From Lachnospiraceae bacterium (GTDB lineage Bacteria; Bacillota; Clostridia; Lachnospirales; Lachnospiraceae): 64,000 bases of DNA. The translations under genes were made by a program, and so were the position numbers. Below are positions 27,751-37,227 of the stretch, one piece after another; position 1 is the first letter of the stretch; every line of letters starts with the position of its first letter. Below the pieces are notes generated by a model. The model worked only from the letters and a program-made list of their open reading frames with translations. It ran no database searches and was not told the DNA's origin. The stretch covers positions 1-64,000 of the forward strand of contig JAFSTN010000042.1 of assembly GCA_017450485.1 (NCBI GenBank), written 5' to 3'.

Positions 27751-28640
27751 CTGCCCTCGAAATTCTTTCCCAGTATATCCGAGAGATTGCGCATGATACC
27801 TGCAGCAACCTCGGGTTTATTCATCGAATATACATGTACGTTGGTTATCCCGTTCGCATACAGATCTATGATCTGGTCCGTCGCATATATGATACCGGCC
27901 TGAGTCATAGCCTCGGGATCGGATCCGAACTTATCGACCAGGCTCTTGAACCGGTTGGGCATGAATGATCCGGACAGCTTGATGGCACGCTCTACCTGAT
28001 TTGCCCTTGTGATCGGCATGATGCCCGGCAAAACGGGTACCGTGATACCGGCTTCCCTGATCTTATACATGAAGTTTAAGAAAAGTGAATTGTCAAAGAT
28101 CATCTGTGTGGTCAAAAAATCCACACCGCAATCCACCTTTTCTTTCAGATGGTCTATGTCTTCCCACTGAGAAGTGCTCTCAGGGTGCACTTCCGGATAG
28201 CAGGCTGCTCCTATGCAGAAATCCACGCCCGAAGCCTTAATATCACGTATGAGCTCATATGCATATCTGTAGTCCCACTTACTCCTGTCGCTGGCTTCAA
28301 GCTCAGGTGTCAGGTCACCGCGTAGTGCCATGACATTCCTGATCCCCGCAGCCTCCATATCCTTGATACGTTCCATGACTGTAGCACGATCCGAAGAAAC
28401 GCAGGTCAGATGGGCGAGCATCGGGATATTAAATCTCTCTTTAATATTTCGAGCTATATCCAGAGTGTACTTACTCGTTCCGCCGCCGGCTCCGTATGTC
28501 ACACTCATAAAGGCCGGCTTAAGTGCGGCGATCTTCTCCGTGGCAACTTTCACACTGTCGTATGAGCTCTCTTTCTTGGGCGGAAAAACCTCAAATGAGA
28601 GTGAAAGCCTGTCCTGTTTAATAATATCTATGATCTTCAT
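27747..28640 (-). CDS. metF: Methylenetetrahydrofolate reductase
   Basis: Reduces 5,10-methylene- to 5-methyltetrahydrofolate, the methyl donor for MetH. 297 residues with the N-terminal SFEVFPPKK signature, the conserved SVTYGAGGG loop, NVMALRGD and the DFLTTQMIFDN stretch. Standard bacterial length. It begins 21 nt after the ECF transmembrane gene (AGGAG upstream) and overlaps the activation-domain gene, so the transporter and the methionine genes are probably one transcript. Confidence 0.96.
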   Translation of the reverse strand: MKIIDIIKQDRLSLSFEVFPPKKESSYDSVKVATEKIAALKPAFMSVTYGAGGGTSKYTLDIARNIKERFNIPMLAHLTCVSSDRATVMERIKDMEAAGIRNVMALRGDLTPELEASDRSKWDYRYAYELIRDIKASGVDFCIGAACYPEVHPESTSQWEDIDHLKEKVDCGVDFLTTQMIFDNSLFLNFMYKIREAGITVPVLPGIMPITRANQVERAIKLSGSFMPNRFKSLVDKFGSDPEAMTQAGIIYATDQIIDLYANGITNVHVYSMNKPEVAAGIMRNLSDILGKNFEGR

Positions 28641-28661
28641 TAACTCTTCTCCTATCTATAA

Positions 28662-29489
28662 CTATACAAAAGGATTATAAAACCTTGACCCGTCCATATA
28701 TGTTATCGTCAATGCCACTATCATAAACAGTACCGAGATCGCGATGACCAGGTAATCGTTTCTCTTAAGCGGTCTGGCCATATACCACGTTCTCTTCCTG
28801 TGCTTACCGAAGCTTCTCAGTTCCATAGCAGTTGATATTGTTTCGATCCTGCCCATGCTTGAGAATACAAGCGGAAAAATGATCGCCGTAGTGGATTTGA
28901 TCCTGTCCACCAGCTTTCCTTTTTTGCTCATCTCGATACCACGGGCCATCTGTGCGTTGCGTATCTTGCGGAAGTCAGCCTGTATATCAGGGATATATCT
29001 GAGAGCTATGGCTACGGAATACCCTGCCTTATAGCTGATCCCCACACGGTTCATGGATGCGGCGAACTCCGAGGGATTGGTCGTCACGATGAATATAAAT
29101 ATGCTCGGGACCACCGTAAAGTATTTGAGCATGATATTGAACTCGTAAAAGAGCTGCTCAGCCCTGAGCGCATATCTGCCGGAGCCGGCCAGCACAGTCT
29201 CCGTGCCGTATATCTTCACTCCCTCAGCCGGACTGAACAGATATATGGCGAGGAGATTGATGATAAGAAACAGCAGAATGAACTTAAATACGCTTCCGAC
29301 CTGATCCCACCTGGTACGGCTTATCTTGAAGATAATGAGGCTGAGCACCAGCATCAGGACCAGGATCCTGGTGTCATAGGTCATCATACTGGTTACCGAC
29401 CAGCACAGAAAGAAGACAAGCTTCGTAACTCCGCAGAGCTTATCTATCCAGGTATCCTTTTCTTCATAGGTCAAGAGTTTACGTTCCAT
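28662..29489 (-). CDS. ECF transporter transmembrane (T) component
   Basis: Membrane scaffold subunit of an energy-coupling-factor importer (CbiQ/EcfT family). 275 residues with several hydrophobic helices and the two coupling motifs on the cytoplasmic helices, AQMARG (Ala-Arg-Gly) and MELRSFG, which contact the ATPases. It lies 3 nt after the duplicated ATPase gene. Confidence 0.9.
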   Translation of the reverse strand: MERKLLTYEEKDTWIDKLCGVTKLVFFLCWSVTSMMTYDTRILVLMLVLSLIIFKISRTRWDQVGSVFKFILLFLIINLLAIYLFSPAEGVKIYGTETVLAGSGRYALRAEQLFYEFNIMLKYFTVVPSIFIFIVTTNPSEFAASMNRVGISYKAGYSVAIALRYIPDIQADFRKIRNAQMARGIEMSKKGKLVDRIKSTTAIIFPLVFSSMGRIETISTAMELRSFGKHRKRTWYMARPLKRNDYLVIAISVLFMIVALTITYMDGSRFYNPFV

Positions 29490-29492
29490 CGC

Positions 29493-31205
29493 TTACCCTC
29501 TTGAATGAGCTCTTTCGTAGTGTATGAATGCCTCGGTAAATCCGTCGGCGTCGTCTATTCCGCATGCCCGGGACAGGTCATACAGTGACGTGCGCTTCAG
29601 ATAAGCTTTGTCCGATATCTCGTCATTGGTCAGTATGGCTGCGGGGGAACTGTCAGCCAGCAAATGACCGTCAGCGATGACCACAGCTCTGTTTGTATAT
29701 TCGAGCATCAGATGCATATCATGTGTTATCATTATCAGGGTGGTACCTGCTTTTTTATTGATATCCCTGACAAATTCCATGATCTCGGTGTAATGGCGGT
29801 AATCCTGTCCCGCTGTGGGCTCATCCAGTATCATGATCTCCGGCTCCAGGATCAATATGGCAGCGATGGTCACCCTCTTTTTCTGACCGAAACTGAGCGC
29901 GGATATCGGCCAGTTCCTGTATGGATACAGACCGCAGATCCTGAGCACTTTATTTACACGCTCTTTTATCTCATCTTCGGGTACTCCGCGCACCTGCAGT
30001 CCCAATGCCACTTCGTCATATATCATGGCCTTGGATATCATCTGATTGGGGTTCTGCATGACCAGTCCTATATGCTCTCCACGCTCCTTGACCGACAGAC
30101 CGGATATATCGGATCCGTTCAGTCTTATTTCTCCTTTATCCGGAGTCAGGAATCCACATACGAGGTTAGACAGTGTGGTCTTGCCTGCACCGTTCTTGCC
30201 TACGATGGCCATCATCTCACCCTGTCTGACCGAGAGACTGACATCCTCCAGCACCGTAACATTTTGATCATAGGCAAAAGACAGATGTGAGATCCCCAGC
30301 ACTTCTTCACCATACGCGCGTGTCTGGACGTGCGGTTGCTTATGATACCAGCCGCGGACCTCGTCAGCATATTTTTCCACATGGAGCGTATCTATCTGAC
30401 CGGCTTCATCCTCCGGCTCAAGCTCGACTCCCACTGCTTTGAGGGCAGAAACATACAGCGGCTCCCTGACACCGGCTCTGATCAGTACATCCGTACTCAT
30501 GAGTTCATCCGGAGTCATATCCGCTGATATGCGCCCATCCTCAACCAAAATGATCCTGTCGGCGTCACAGAACAGAGCATCTTCAAGTCTGTGCTCGATG
30601 ATGACTATCGTTGTATCCGTCTGTTTATGGATCCTATCTATGAGCGATATCGCTCTCTTGCCTGTGGCCGGATCGAGGTTTGCCAGGGGTTCATCAAACA
30701 GCAGTATGTCCACGTCCCTGACCATAACACCCGCCATGGATACCCGCTGCTTCTGTCCGCCTGACAGTTCTCCGGGACTCGACTTAAGGAGCTTGCCCAC
30801 CTCCACGATCCCGGCGATCTCATCCACGCGTGCATGCATCTCGTCCTGGGCTACGCAGTCATTCTCAAGCGCAAAGGCAATATCCTCCGCAACGGTCAGT
30901 CCTATGAACTGACCGTCCGTATCCTGAAGAACAGTACCAACCATACATGAAAGATCAAAAAGAGACGTTTCCCGAATGCTCTTACCGTTGATCCGGACGT
31001 CTCCCTGCTGTTCACCCGTATATATATGCGGTATCAAACCGTTAATACAATTGGATAACGTAGACTTGCCCGATCCGGAAGGTCCTACTATGAGGACCTT
31101 CTCACCCTTATATATCTTCAGATTGATATCATGCAGGGTCGGATCGACTTGTGTTCGATACTTAAATGTAAAATTATCAAACTCTATGACTGCTTTTTCA
31201 TTCAT
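29493..31205 (-). CDS. ECF transporter ATPase, two ATP-binding domains fused
   Basis: A 570-residue protein with two complete ABC ATPase domains that energise the ECF importer. First domain: Walker A GPSGSGKST, signature LSGGQKQR, Walker B ILLFDEP. Second: Walker A GKNGAGKTT, a modified signature LSFGQKKR, Walker B IMILDEP. About 60 residues link the halves. Fused EcfA pairs of this type (YkoD-like) accompany dedicated ECF transporters rather than the shared group II module. It overlaps the S-component stop by 4 nt. Confidence 0.93.
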   Translation of the reverse strand: MNEKAVIEFDNFTFKYRTQVDPTLHDINLKIYKGEKVLIVGPSGSGKSTLSNCINGLIPHIYTGEQQGDVRINGKSIRETSLFDLSCMVGTVLQDTDGQFIGLTVAEDIAFALENDCVAQDEMHARVDEIAGIVEVGKLLKSSPGELSGGQKQRVSMAGVMVRDVDILLFDEPLANLDPATGKRAISLIDRIHKQTDTTIVIIEHRLEDALFCDADRIILVEDGRISADMTPDELMSTDVLIRAGVREPLYVSALKAVGVELEPEDEAGQIDTLHVEKYADEVRGWYHKQPHVQTRAYGEEVLGISHLSFAYDQNVTVLEDVSLSVRQGEMMAIVGKNGAGKTTLSNLVCGFLTPDKGEIRLNGSDISGLSVKERGEHIGLVMQNPNQMISKAMIYDEVALGLQVRGVPEDEIKERVNKVLRICGLYPYRNWPISALSFGQKKRVTIAAILILEPEIMILDEPTAGQDYRHYTEIMEFVRDINKKAGTTLIMITHDMHLMLEYTNRAVVIADGHLLADSSPAAILTNDEISDKAYLKRTSLYDLSRACGIDDADGFTEAFIHYERAHSRG

Positions 31206-31759
31206 TCTTCTTTTTGAAGGCTTGATGTTTTAGTCATGATCTTTGAATATGCAAAGCAAAGCAGTGTACCCAATACTGCTATCATGATCGCATTGCAGAT
31301 AAATGCTACAGCACCCTGGCCAAATACTTTATTGGCGGGCTCTGCATAGATCAGAATGTCGAGAACGGGTGCACACAGTACCCATGCAATGGCATTGGCT
31401 ACTATCTGGATCACGTTGAATATAGCGATCTCCTTACCGCCGAAGCCGCCCTCACGGATCTTATACTGCTTAACGAAAAGGCCTACCAGAATACCGAATA
31501 CGGCATCAGGCACAACCCAGCTCCACCATACACTTCCATAGAAGAACGCATCACCGAGAGCATGACCAAGGAGTCCTACGATGCCTCCTACCACAGGGCC
31601 GTATACTGCAGACAGAAATGCCAAAAGAGCAGCTCTGACCTGAAGAGCCGTGTTGGGAACGATTACCACCGGAATCTGTGTCTCTGTGAGCACTACGAAA
31701 AGTGCTGTTCCGATACCGGCAGCAACAACCTGCTGAATAGTGAACTTGTTGTTTTTCAT
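31202..31759 (-). CDS. ECF transporter substrate-binding (S) component, UPF0397-like
   Basis: A 185-residue, six-helix membrane protein that determines substrate specificity. The segments GIGTALFVVLTE, IYAEPANKVFGQG and the central GLLGHALGDAFFYGSVWWSW match the UPF0397 family of S components. Substrate is not proven for this family. Being first in a run that continues into metF and metH, it may import a methionine precursor, folate or cobalamin-related compound (inference); predicted methionine-linked ECF systems (Mts) have been proposed by comparative genomics. Strong ribosome site AGGAGG. Confidence 0.85.
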   Translation of the reverse strand: MKNNKFTIQQVVAAGIGTALFVVLTETQIPVVIVPNTALQVRAALLAFLSAVYGPVVGGIVGLLGHALGDAFFYGSVWWSWVVPDAVFGILVGLFVKQYKIREGGFGGKEIAIFNVIQIVANAIAWVLCAPVLDILIYAEPANKVFGQGAVAFICNAIMIAVLGTLLCFAYSKIMTKTSSLQKEE

Positions 31760-31801
31760 GGATTTCTCCTCCTATTTGGAAATTGTGGAACACACAAAAT
31801 C

Positions 31802-31810
31802 AGTATACCA
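31802..31810 (-). promoter_or_regulatory. Extended -10 promoter of the ECF-met operon
   Basis: TGGTATACT on the minus strand, an extended -10 element with no good -35 box, about 45 nt before the S-component start. The leader is too short for a T-box, SAM or cobalamin riboswitch. Confidence 0.55.
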
Positions 31811-31827
31811 TATTTCTACCGTGGATA

Positions 31828-33903
31828 TCATTGAAGATTAAGCGAAAAATCATCGAATGTCGCCCATGCGCCACCGGCGCATTTTACATAGGCTCCCACG
31901 GTAACCGTTTCACCGGCTTCAACCTCTATCCCTTCTATCCTCGGGTTCTTCCAATTGACCCAACCGTCGAGAATAACAGGATCAGTCCCATACCCGTCAG
32001 TATCCGCTACAGTCACGTACAGATATACGACCGCATCATCATCAAAGTCGCCGCCCTGCATCCAGGCTTCAGCCGAGTATAGTCCGGTTTTCTCTGCGGT
32101 CAGGGTCTGTTCGAGGTTAAATTCCATATCACTTTCGCTCCAGAAATGGAAAGCCACCTCACCGCTGTGTGCATCCGCAGCCTTCTGCTGATAATCGCTG
32201 GGATCCGTTTTTCCGTCAGCGGGTGTCACCGTCCATACCGAATGATCCTCATTCTCAAACGACGGATCTGCCAGCAGGTTTTCATTGGATATGATCACAA
32301 CTGCTTCAACCGACAGTGTAGTATCTCCCGTTTCCGCAGATCCATGGATGTAATATGTACCGGTCACACCGTTATCGATCGCAGCCAGTTCCGCTTCGTC
32401 CCAGGTCACACTCAGTCCATCATGACATGCCGGGTCACTCCACAGGCATTCGACACTGTCGGGAAGTATGATCTCATCCCCCGGAGCAGCCTTGATCTCT
32501 ATCCCCTGCACTTTGATGATCTCATTATTTAGCCCGACAGCTCCGTATTTCAGATATTTGAATGTATCAAGCGAAGGCAGCGCTTTTCCCTCGAAATCAA
32601 ATAAAGCCTGATTCTCCCAGGAACAGCCCCCGTAATACTTACCTGCATCATCGGGATCATACTCGGCTGCATAACTCGATGCCCAACCGGAACCGTACTT
32701 CTCCCACTTATCCGCTCTGCTGCCACCATCGGCCGGGACCGGAATCCAGGCTCCTTCCCAGTAGAACACTCCCATGGCGCCGCCTTCATATGCGGCAGCA
32801 CACACATCTCTGACGGCATTTGCCTGCCCCTGAACACTTACCGGATATTCCTCCAGTTCATCCGATCCGGATACCGAGTTGCCTGATCCGTCTCCGTCAT
32901 CGGTTGTATACATATAGGCAGTTTCCATGATACATGTAGCTTTCCCGTATGATTCGGTTATGCCTTCCAGCACGTTGACCAGGTTGGTTAAAGTTCCGTG
33001 CCAGTACGGATAATACGATACTCCGAACACATCATAATCAACCCTGTTTGAGGCCAGTTTATAGGCCAGGTTCCGGATCTCGTCCGGATCATCCACCGTG
33101 GTAAAATGAACAACGACGGATATATCATGCCCATACTCGGAAGCCACGGCTCTGACAGCTTCGCTGCCCTTTTTCATGAGCGTGGTCATCTCCTTGACCT
33201 TTGCTTCACCCGCCATGCCATGATTGGTCTCATTGCCTATCTGTACCATGCTCACTTCCGCGCCGGCATCAAGTATCGTCTTCAGGCTCTCAACGGTATA
33301 GTCATACAGTGCCCGGGACTTATCGTCGATGTTCATGCCCTCCCAGGCCTTAGGACACATCTGCTTATTGGGATCTGCCCAGAAATCGGAATAATGGAAG
33401 TCCACGCAGGTGGCCATCCCGTACGCCGCGGCCCTTGCGCCTATCTCGGCTGCAGTCTGTGCCGTACAGTTTCCTCCGCCGTATCCGTGTCCGTCCGCAT
33501 CATACGGATCGTTCCAAACTCTGATGCGAACACAGTTGATCCCGGCGTCAGCCAGCGCCTTCAGCGGATCTGTCTCTTTCCCGTTCCGGTCATAATACCT
33601 GACACCGCTCTGTTCTTCAACAAGCAGACTGGAAACATCCATGCCTCTGATGAAATCATCCGGAATGCCATCGATCTTAGTTACATAGATATCCGATGTC
33701 TCCGTATCGGTCGGCATCTGCGGGACATAGACAGCCCCCTCAGCCGGGCCTTCACTTTCCTCCCTGTCCGGAGACGAGCCTTCCCTTTCCGTATTTTCTG
33801 AAGATTCCGCGTTTTGACTGACACCTGCATCAGTTGCCCCGCACCCTGCAAGACATCCTGCAAGCAAAGCACATATAATAACGCACGCTACCGTTTTTCT
33901 CAT
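31828..33903 (-). CDS. Lipoprotein endo-beta-1,4-galactanase (GH53) with binding module
   Basis: Cell-surface hydrolase of beta-1,4-galactan side chains of pectin. 691 residues. The N-terminus is a lipoprotein signal (hydrophobic run ending LLAGCLAGC), followed by a Ser/Glu-rich linker. The GH53 catalytic domain (about 75-440) starts FIRGMDVSSL and has the acid/base Glu in QIGNETNHG and the nucleophile Glu in METAY. An Ig-like segment (about 450-535) and a C-terminal beta-sandwich with the form of a galactan-binding CBM61 (NLLADPSFEN to the end) follow. Its start overlaps the aldo/keto reductase stop by 4 nt, an unusual pairing of a secreted and a cytoplasmic enzyme. Confidence 0.9.
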   Translation of the reverse strand: MRKTVACVIICALLAGCLAGCGATDAGVSQNAESSENTEREGSSPDREESEGPAEGAVYVPQMPTDTETSDIYVTKIDGIPDDFIRGMDVSSLLVEEQSGVRYYDRNGKETDPLKALADAGINCVRIRVWNDPYDADGHGYGGGNCTAQTAAEIGARAAAYGMATCVDFHYSDFWADPNKQMCPKAWEGMNIDDKSRALYDYTVESLKTILDAGAEVSMVQIGNETNHGMAGEAKVKEMTTLMKKGSEAVRAVASEYGHDISVVVHFTTVDDPDEIRNLAYKLASNRVDYDVFGVSYYPYWHGTLTNLVNVLEGITESYGKATCIMETAYMYTTDDGDGSGNSVSGSDELEEYPVSVQGQANAVRDVCAAAYEGGAMGVFYWEGAWIPVPADGGSRADKWEKYGSGWASSYAAEYDPDDAGKYYGGCSWENQALFDFEGKALPSLDTFKYLKYGAVGLNNEIIKVQGIEIKAAPGDEIILPDSVECLWSDPACHDGLSVTWDEAELAAIDNGVTGTYYIHGSAETGDTTLSVEAVVIISNENLLADPSFENEDHSVWTVTPADGKTDPSDYQQKAADAHSGEVAFHFWSESDMEFNLEQTLTAEKTGLYSAEAWMQGGDFDDDAVVYLYVTVADTDGYGTDPVILDGWVNWKNPRIEGIEVEAGETVTVGAYVKCAGGAWATFDDFSLNLQ

Positions 33904-34931
33904 ACGTTCACCTCGCCTGCCAGAACCTTCTTGTAGTCCTCGTAATTCTTCTTAAGGAGAGCAGGCGTATCCAGCTTATAAGGGCACTTGGACCGGCAGG
34001 CACCGCATTCTATACAATTCTCTATCTTACGCATCTCACCCTGCCAATGCTCGGACAGCCAGTTAGCCGACGGAGCACGCCTGAGCAGCAGACTCATCCT
34101 CGCACAGTTATTGATCGTGATCCCCATCGGGCAAGGCATACAATATCCACATCCACGGCAGAAATCACCATCCAGCTCTTTCTTATCCGCCGCGATCCTG
34201 CTTTTCATCTCATCATCCAGCTGGGGAACATCATCCATATAGCTTAACCACTCCTCAAGCTCCTCCATGCGCTGCACACCCCATATGGGCAATACATTAT
34301 CGTATTCCGTCATGGCGGCAAAAGCCATTCTCGAGTCCGTGATCAGGCCGCCCGCAAGGCCCTTCATGGCTATGAATCCCATATTGTGTTCGGCACATCT
34401 GTGAGTCAGCGCGATCTCACGCTCTCCCGACAGATAACTGAAAGGAAACTGCAGAGTCTCATACAGTCCGGAATCGACCGCCTCCTCGGCCACGTCGATC
34501 TTATGAGCCGTGATACCTATATGGCGGACCATACCCTGACGTTTGAATTCCTCCATCAGCTCATACATACCCGATCCGTCATCAGGACGGAATACTCTGG
34601 CAGCACAGTGGAACTGGTAGATATCGACATGATCCGTCTTCAGATTATTGAGAGAAGTATCCATATGTCTCTTCATCTCTTCGGTGTCCTGAGCTCCGGT
34701 TTTGGTAGCTATATATATCCGGTCTCTCACATCGGACAATGCATATCCTATCTTTTCTTCACTGTCCGAGTATGCTCTGGCAGTGTCGAAAAATGTGATA
34801 CCGCCTTCATATGCACGCCTGAGTATCGCTGCCGCGGTCTCAAGGTCATCTCTCTGTATTGGCAACGCGCCGAATGCATTCTGCGGTGTGGTAATCCCGG
34901 TCGAACCGAGAGTTATCATTTTTGCTTTCAT
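33900..34931 (-). CDS. Aldo/keto reductase with C-terminal 4Fe-4S domain
   Basis: Cytoplasmic NAD(P)H-dependent aldehyde/ketone reductase with an appended ferredoxin module. 343 residues: TIM-barrel with catalytic Asp and Tyr in FFDTARAYSDSE, Lys in IYIATKTG and His in IYQFHCAAR. The C-terminal part has two iron-sulfur motifs, CRGCGYCMPCP and CIECGACRSKCP. Such fused reductases are common in anaerobic Firmicutes, and their physiological substrates are mostly unknown. AGGTGC-type ribosome site (GGAGG) upstream. It precedes and overlaps the galactanase gene. Confidence 0.9.
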   Translation of the reverse strand: MKAKMITLGSTGITTPQNAFGALPIQRDDLETAAAILRRAYEGGITFFDTARAYSDSEEKIGYALSDVRDRIYIATKTGAQDTEEMKRHMDTSLNNLKTDHVDIYQFHCAARVFRPDDGSGMYELMEEFKRQGMVRHIGITAHKIDVAEEAVDSGLYETLQFPFSYLSGEREIALTHRCAEHNMGFIAMKGLAGGLITDSRMAFAAMTEYDNVLPIWGVQRMEELEEWLSYMDDVPQLDDEMKSRIAADKKELDGDFCRGCGYCMPCPMGITINNCARMSLLLRRAPSANWLSEHWQGEMRKIENCIECGACRSKCPYKLDTPALLKKNYEDYKKVLAGEVNV

Positions 34932-35031
34932 TTTTGCACCTCCGAATCTATACTTATTTATGTATCTCCTGTTTCGGCATATGGAAAATACCTTGTGACA
35001 ACATCCATTATATCAAAGATACGGAGCGGTA

Positions 35032-36192
35032 ATGTACGATTATTTAATAGTGGGGGCCGGGCTTTACGGAGCGGTATGTGCCCATGAACTTCATAAAAAA
35101 GGCTACAGCACCCTGGTCATAGACAGACGCGGTCATATCGGCGGAAATATATATACCGAGCAGACAGGCGGCATAAACGTGCATAAATACGGAGCACACA
35201 TTTTTCATACGAATGATGCTTCTGTCTGGAATTATGTAAACCGATTTGCCGTTTTTAACAGATACACAAATTCACCCATAGCCAACTATCGAGGTGAGCT
35301 CTATTCCCTCCCCTTCAACATGTATACATTCAACCGGATGTGGGGAGTGACAACTCCGGACGAAGCACGCGCCCGGATAGAGGAGCAGCGTGCGGATTAT
35401 ATCAGAGAGATCACAGCCCGCAGAGGAATGAGCATATCGGAATTCGAACCCACGAATCTCGAGGAGCAGGCCATATCTCTGGTCGGTACCGATATATACG
35501 AAAAGCTTGTCCGTGATTACACGATGAAACAATGGGGACGTCCCTGCAATGAACTGCCTGCCTTCATCATCCGCAGGCTTCCTGTCAGATTTACCTATGA
35601 TAACAATTATTTCAATGCACTGTACCAGGGAATACCGGTCGGCGGATACACTCAGATCATAGAAAAAATGCTCGAAGGATCGGATGTCAGGACGGATACC
35701 GATTTTCTGGATCCGAGATACCGCAGTTCCCTGTCATCGGAAGCACACAACATCATATATACCGGCCCTGTCGACGCTTATTTCGGATACGATCTGGGCC
35801 ATCTGGAATACAGATCACTGCGTTTCGAGACAGAGCATCTCGATACGGATAACTATCAGGGCAATGCGGTGGTAAACTTCACCGATTCCGATACCCCGTA
35901 TACCCGGATCATTGAACATAAATGGTTCGAATTCGGCGTTGACCGTAACGGTCAGAGTATCCCCGGAACCGTGATCAGCCGCGAATACAGTCTCGAATGG
36001 CAGCCCGGCACCGAGTCATACTATCCGGTCAATGATGAAAAAAATACGGCGCTGTATGAACAGTACCGTAAAAGAGCCGATTCGGAACCGAATGTACACT
36101 TCGGCGGACGCCTCAGCGAATATAAGTATTATGATATGGACAGGGTCATCGCCCGCGCCCTCGATCACATATCATCCATCCCAGCCCGGTGA
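35032..36192 (+). CDS. glf: UDP-galactopyranose mutase
   Basis: FAD enzyme interconverting UDP-galactopyranose and UDP-galactofuranose for cell-surface glycans. 386 residues, the usual size. The N-terminal Rossmann motif is GAGLYG, followed by DRRGHIGGNIYTE and the conserved YGAHIFHT stretch; MKQWGRP and the substrate-binding Tyr/Arg region (FEFGVDRNGQSI, TGxSYYP-like text near 325) are present. GGAG precedes the ATG. It is transcribed divergently from the reductase and its 3' end overlaps holA by 21 nt tail to tail. No glycan operon surrounds it. Confidence 0.93.
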   Translation: MYDYLIVGAGLYGAVCAHELHKKGYSTLVIDRRGHIGGNIYTEQTGGINVHKYGAHIFHTNDASVWNYVNRFAVFNRYTNSPIANYRGELYSLPFNMYTFNRMWGVTTPDEARARIEEQRADYIREITARRGMSISEFEPTNLEEQAISLVGTDIYEKLVRDYTMKQWGRPCNELPAFIIRRLPVRFTYDNNYFNALYQGIPVGGYTQIIEKMLEGSDVRTDTDFLDPRYRSSLSSEAHNIIYTGPVDAYFGYDLGHLEYRSLRFETEHLDTDNYQGNAVVNFTDSDTPYTRIIEHKWFEFGVDRNGQSIPGTVISREYSLEWQPGTESYYPVNDEKNTALYEQYRKRADSEPNVHFGGRLSEYKYYDMDRVIARALDHISSIPAR

Positions 36193-37227
36193 CGGATCGG
36201 CCAGCTTCACCAGCAGTGTTTCCAAAGCGATCTTATCAGTCATCATGCCACTCTTGATCGACATATCTGTATCGGCGCATTCATTCACTATGGACTTAAG
36301 CGCAGACATCGAATATCTGCCTGTCTGCTTTCTGTATTTGGATATCGTCCAGGCGGGGCGGCCGATCTTCTTCGCTATCGTCTCATCTCCGTATTTCCTG
36401 AACTCCAGATCCTTGATCTTCACAAGAGTATCAAACTGCCGTGTTACCAGCACCAGTATCTTGATCGGCGACTCTCGCAACGCTATCAGGTCATAATACA
36501 GAGTCATAGCCCGCTTCTTATCATTGAGTGCAAGTGCTTCACACATGTCAAAGACTCTGTCCTCGATCCCGCGGGTACAGATGGCATCTATATCCTCACG
36601 CATGACCCGTTGCTTTTCCAGACAGTATGCCGAGAGCTTGTCCGTTTCGTTAGCCAGCGTCAGCATATCGGTTCCAACCACGTCGACCATGTATGCGGCA
36701 TCCGCTCCGGATATAGGTGTACCCAGGCTCCGCAGTCTGCCTCCTACCCACGATGCAAGAGTAGCTGCATCCTGCACGGGAAATTCACTTATCATTCCGT
36801 GTTCCGACACGGCTTTATACAGTTTGGTCCTTTTATCCGTTTCCTTTTCGCAAAATACCAATGTGGTGGATTCACATACTCCCTGCGAAATATAATCCTC
36901 CATAACAGAACAGCCGTTTTTGAACCAACCCGTATCTTCGATCAGTATTACGCGTCTCTCCGCCATAAAAGGAAGAGTTTCCGCCAGATCTATGATGCTC
37001 TCCGGCTGTGCTGCGGATCCTATAAACCGGTCAAACGCAAGAGATCCCTGAACTCCTCCCATCGCGGCACAGAGCTTATCACGAAACTGCAAACGGAGAT
37101 AATCCTCTTCACCGCAGAGCAGATGAACGTTTTTGAAATCCCTGTTTTCGATCAGCTGATTGAGCTTCTTTATGTCCTGCTGCGGGTCTTTTTTATCTTT
37201 TTTGCCGTAATATCCCGCAGGGCTCAA
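36172..37227 (-). CDS. holA: DNA polymerase III delta subunit
   Basis: Clamp-loader subunit that opens the sliding clamp. 351 residues with the N-terminal VHLLCGEEDYLR segment, the IEDTGWFKNG and WVGGRLRSLG stretches, and C-terminal helices of the clamp-loader collar (ARPAWTISKYRKQTGRYS-like). Its start overlaps the stop of the GGDEF-Nudix gene by 4 nt, so it is probably on the same transcript. Confidence 0.9.
   Translation of the reverse strand: MSPAGYYGKKDKKDPQQDIKKLNQLIENRDFKNVHLLCGEEDYLRLQFRDKLCAAMGGVQGSLAFDRFIGSAAQPESIIDLAETLPFMAERRVILIEDTGWFKNGCSVMEDYISQGVCESTTLVFCEKETDKRTKLYKAVSEHGMISEFPVQDAATLASWVGGRLRSLGTPISGADAAYMVDVVGTDMLTLANETDKLSAYCLEKQRVMREDIDAICTRGIEDRVFDMCEALALNDKKRAMTLYYDLIALRESPIKILVLVTRQFDTLVKIKDLEFRKYGDETIAKKIGRPAWTISKYRKQTGRYSMSALKSIVNECADTDMSIKSGMMTDKIALETLLVKLADPSPGWDG

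Noticed and set aside
31760..31830. SAM, cobalamin or T-box riboswitch before the ECF-met operon
   Set aside because: The extended -10 box leaves a leader of about 35 nt, too short, and no conserved riboswitch sequence was seen; the galactanase gene ends directly upstream.
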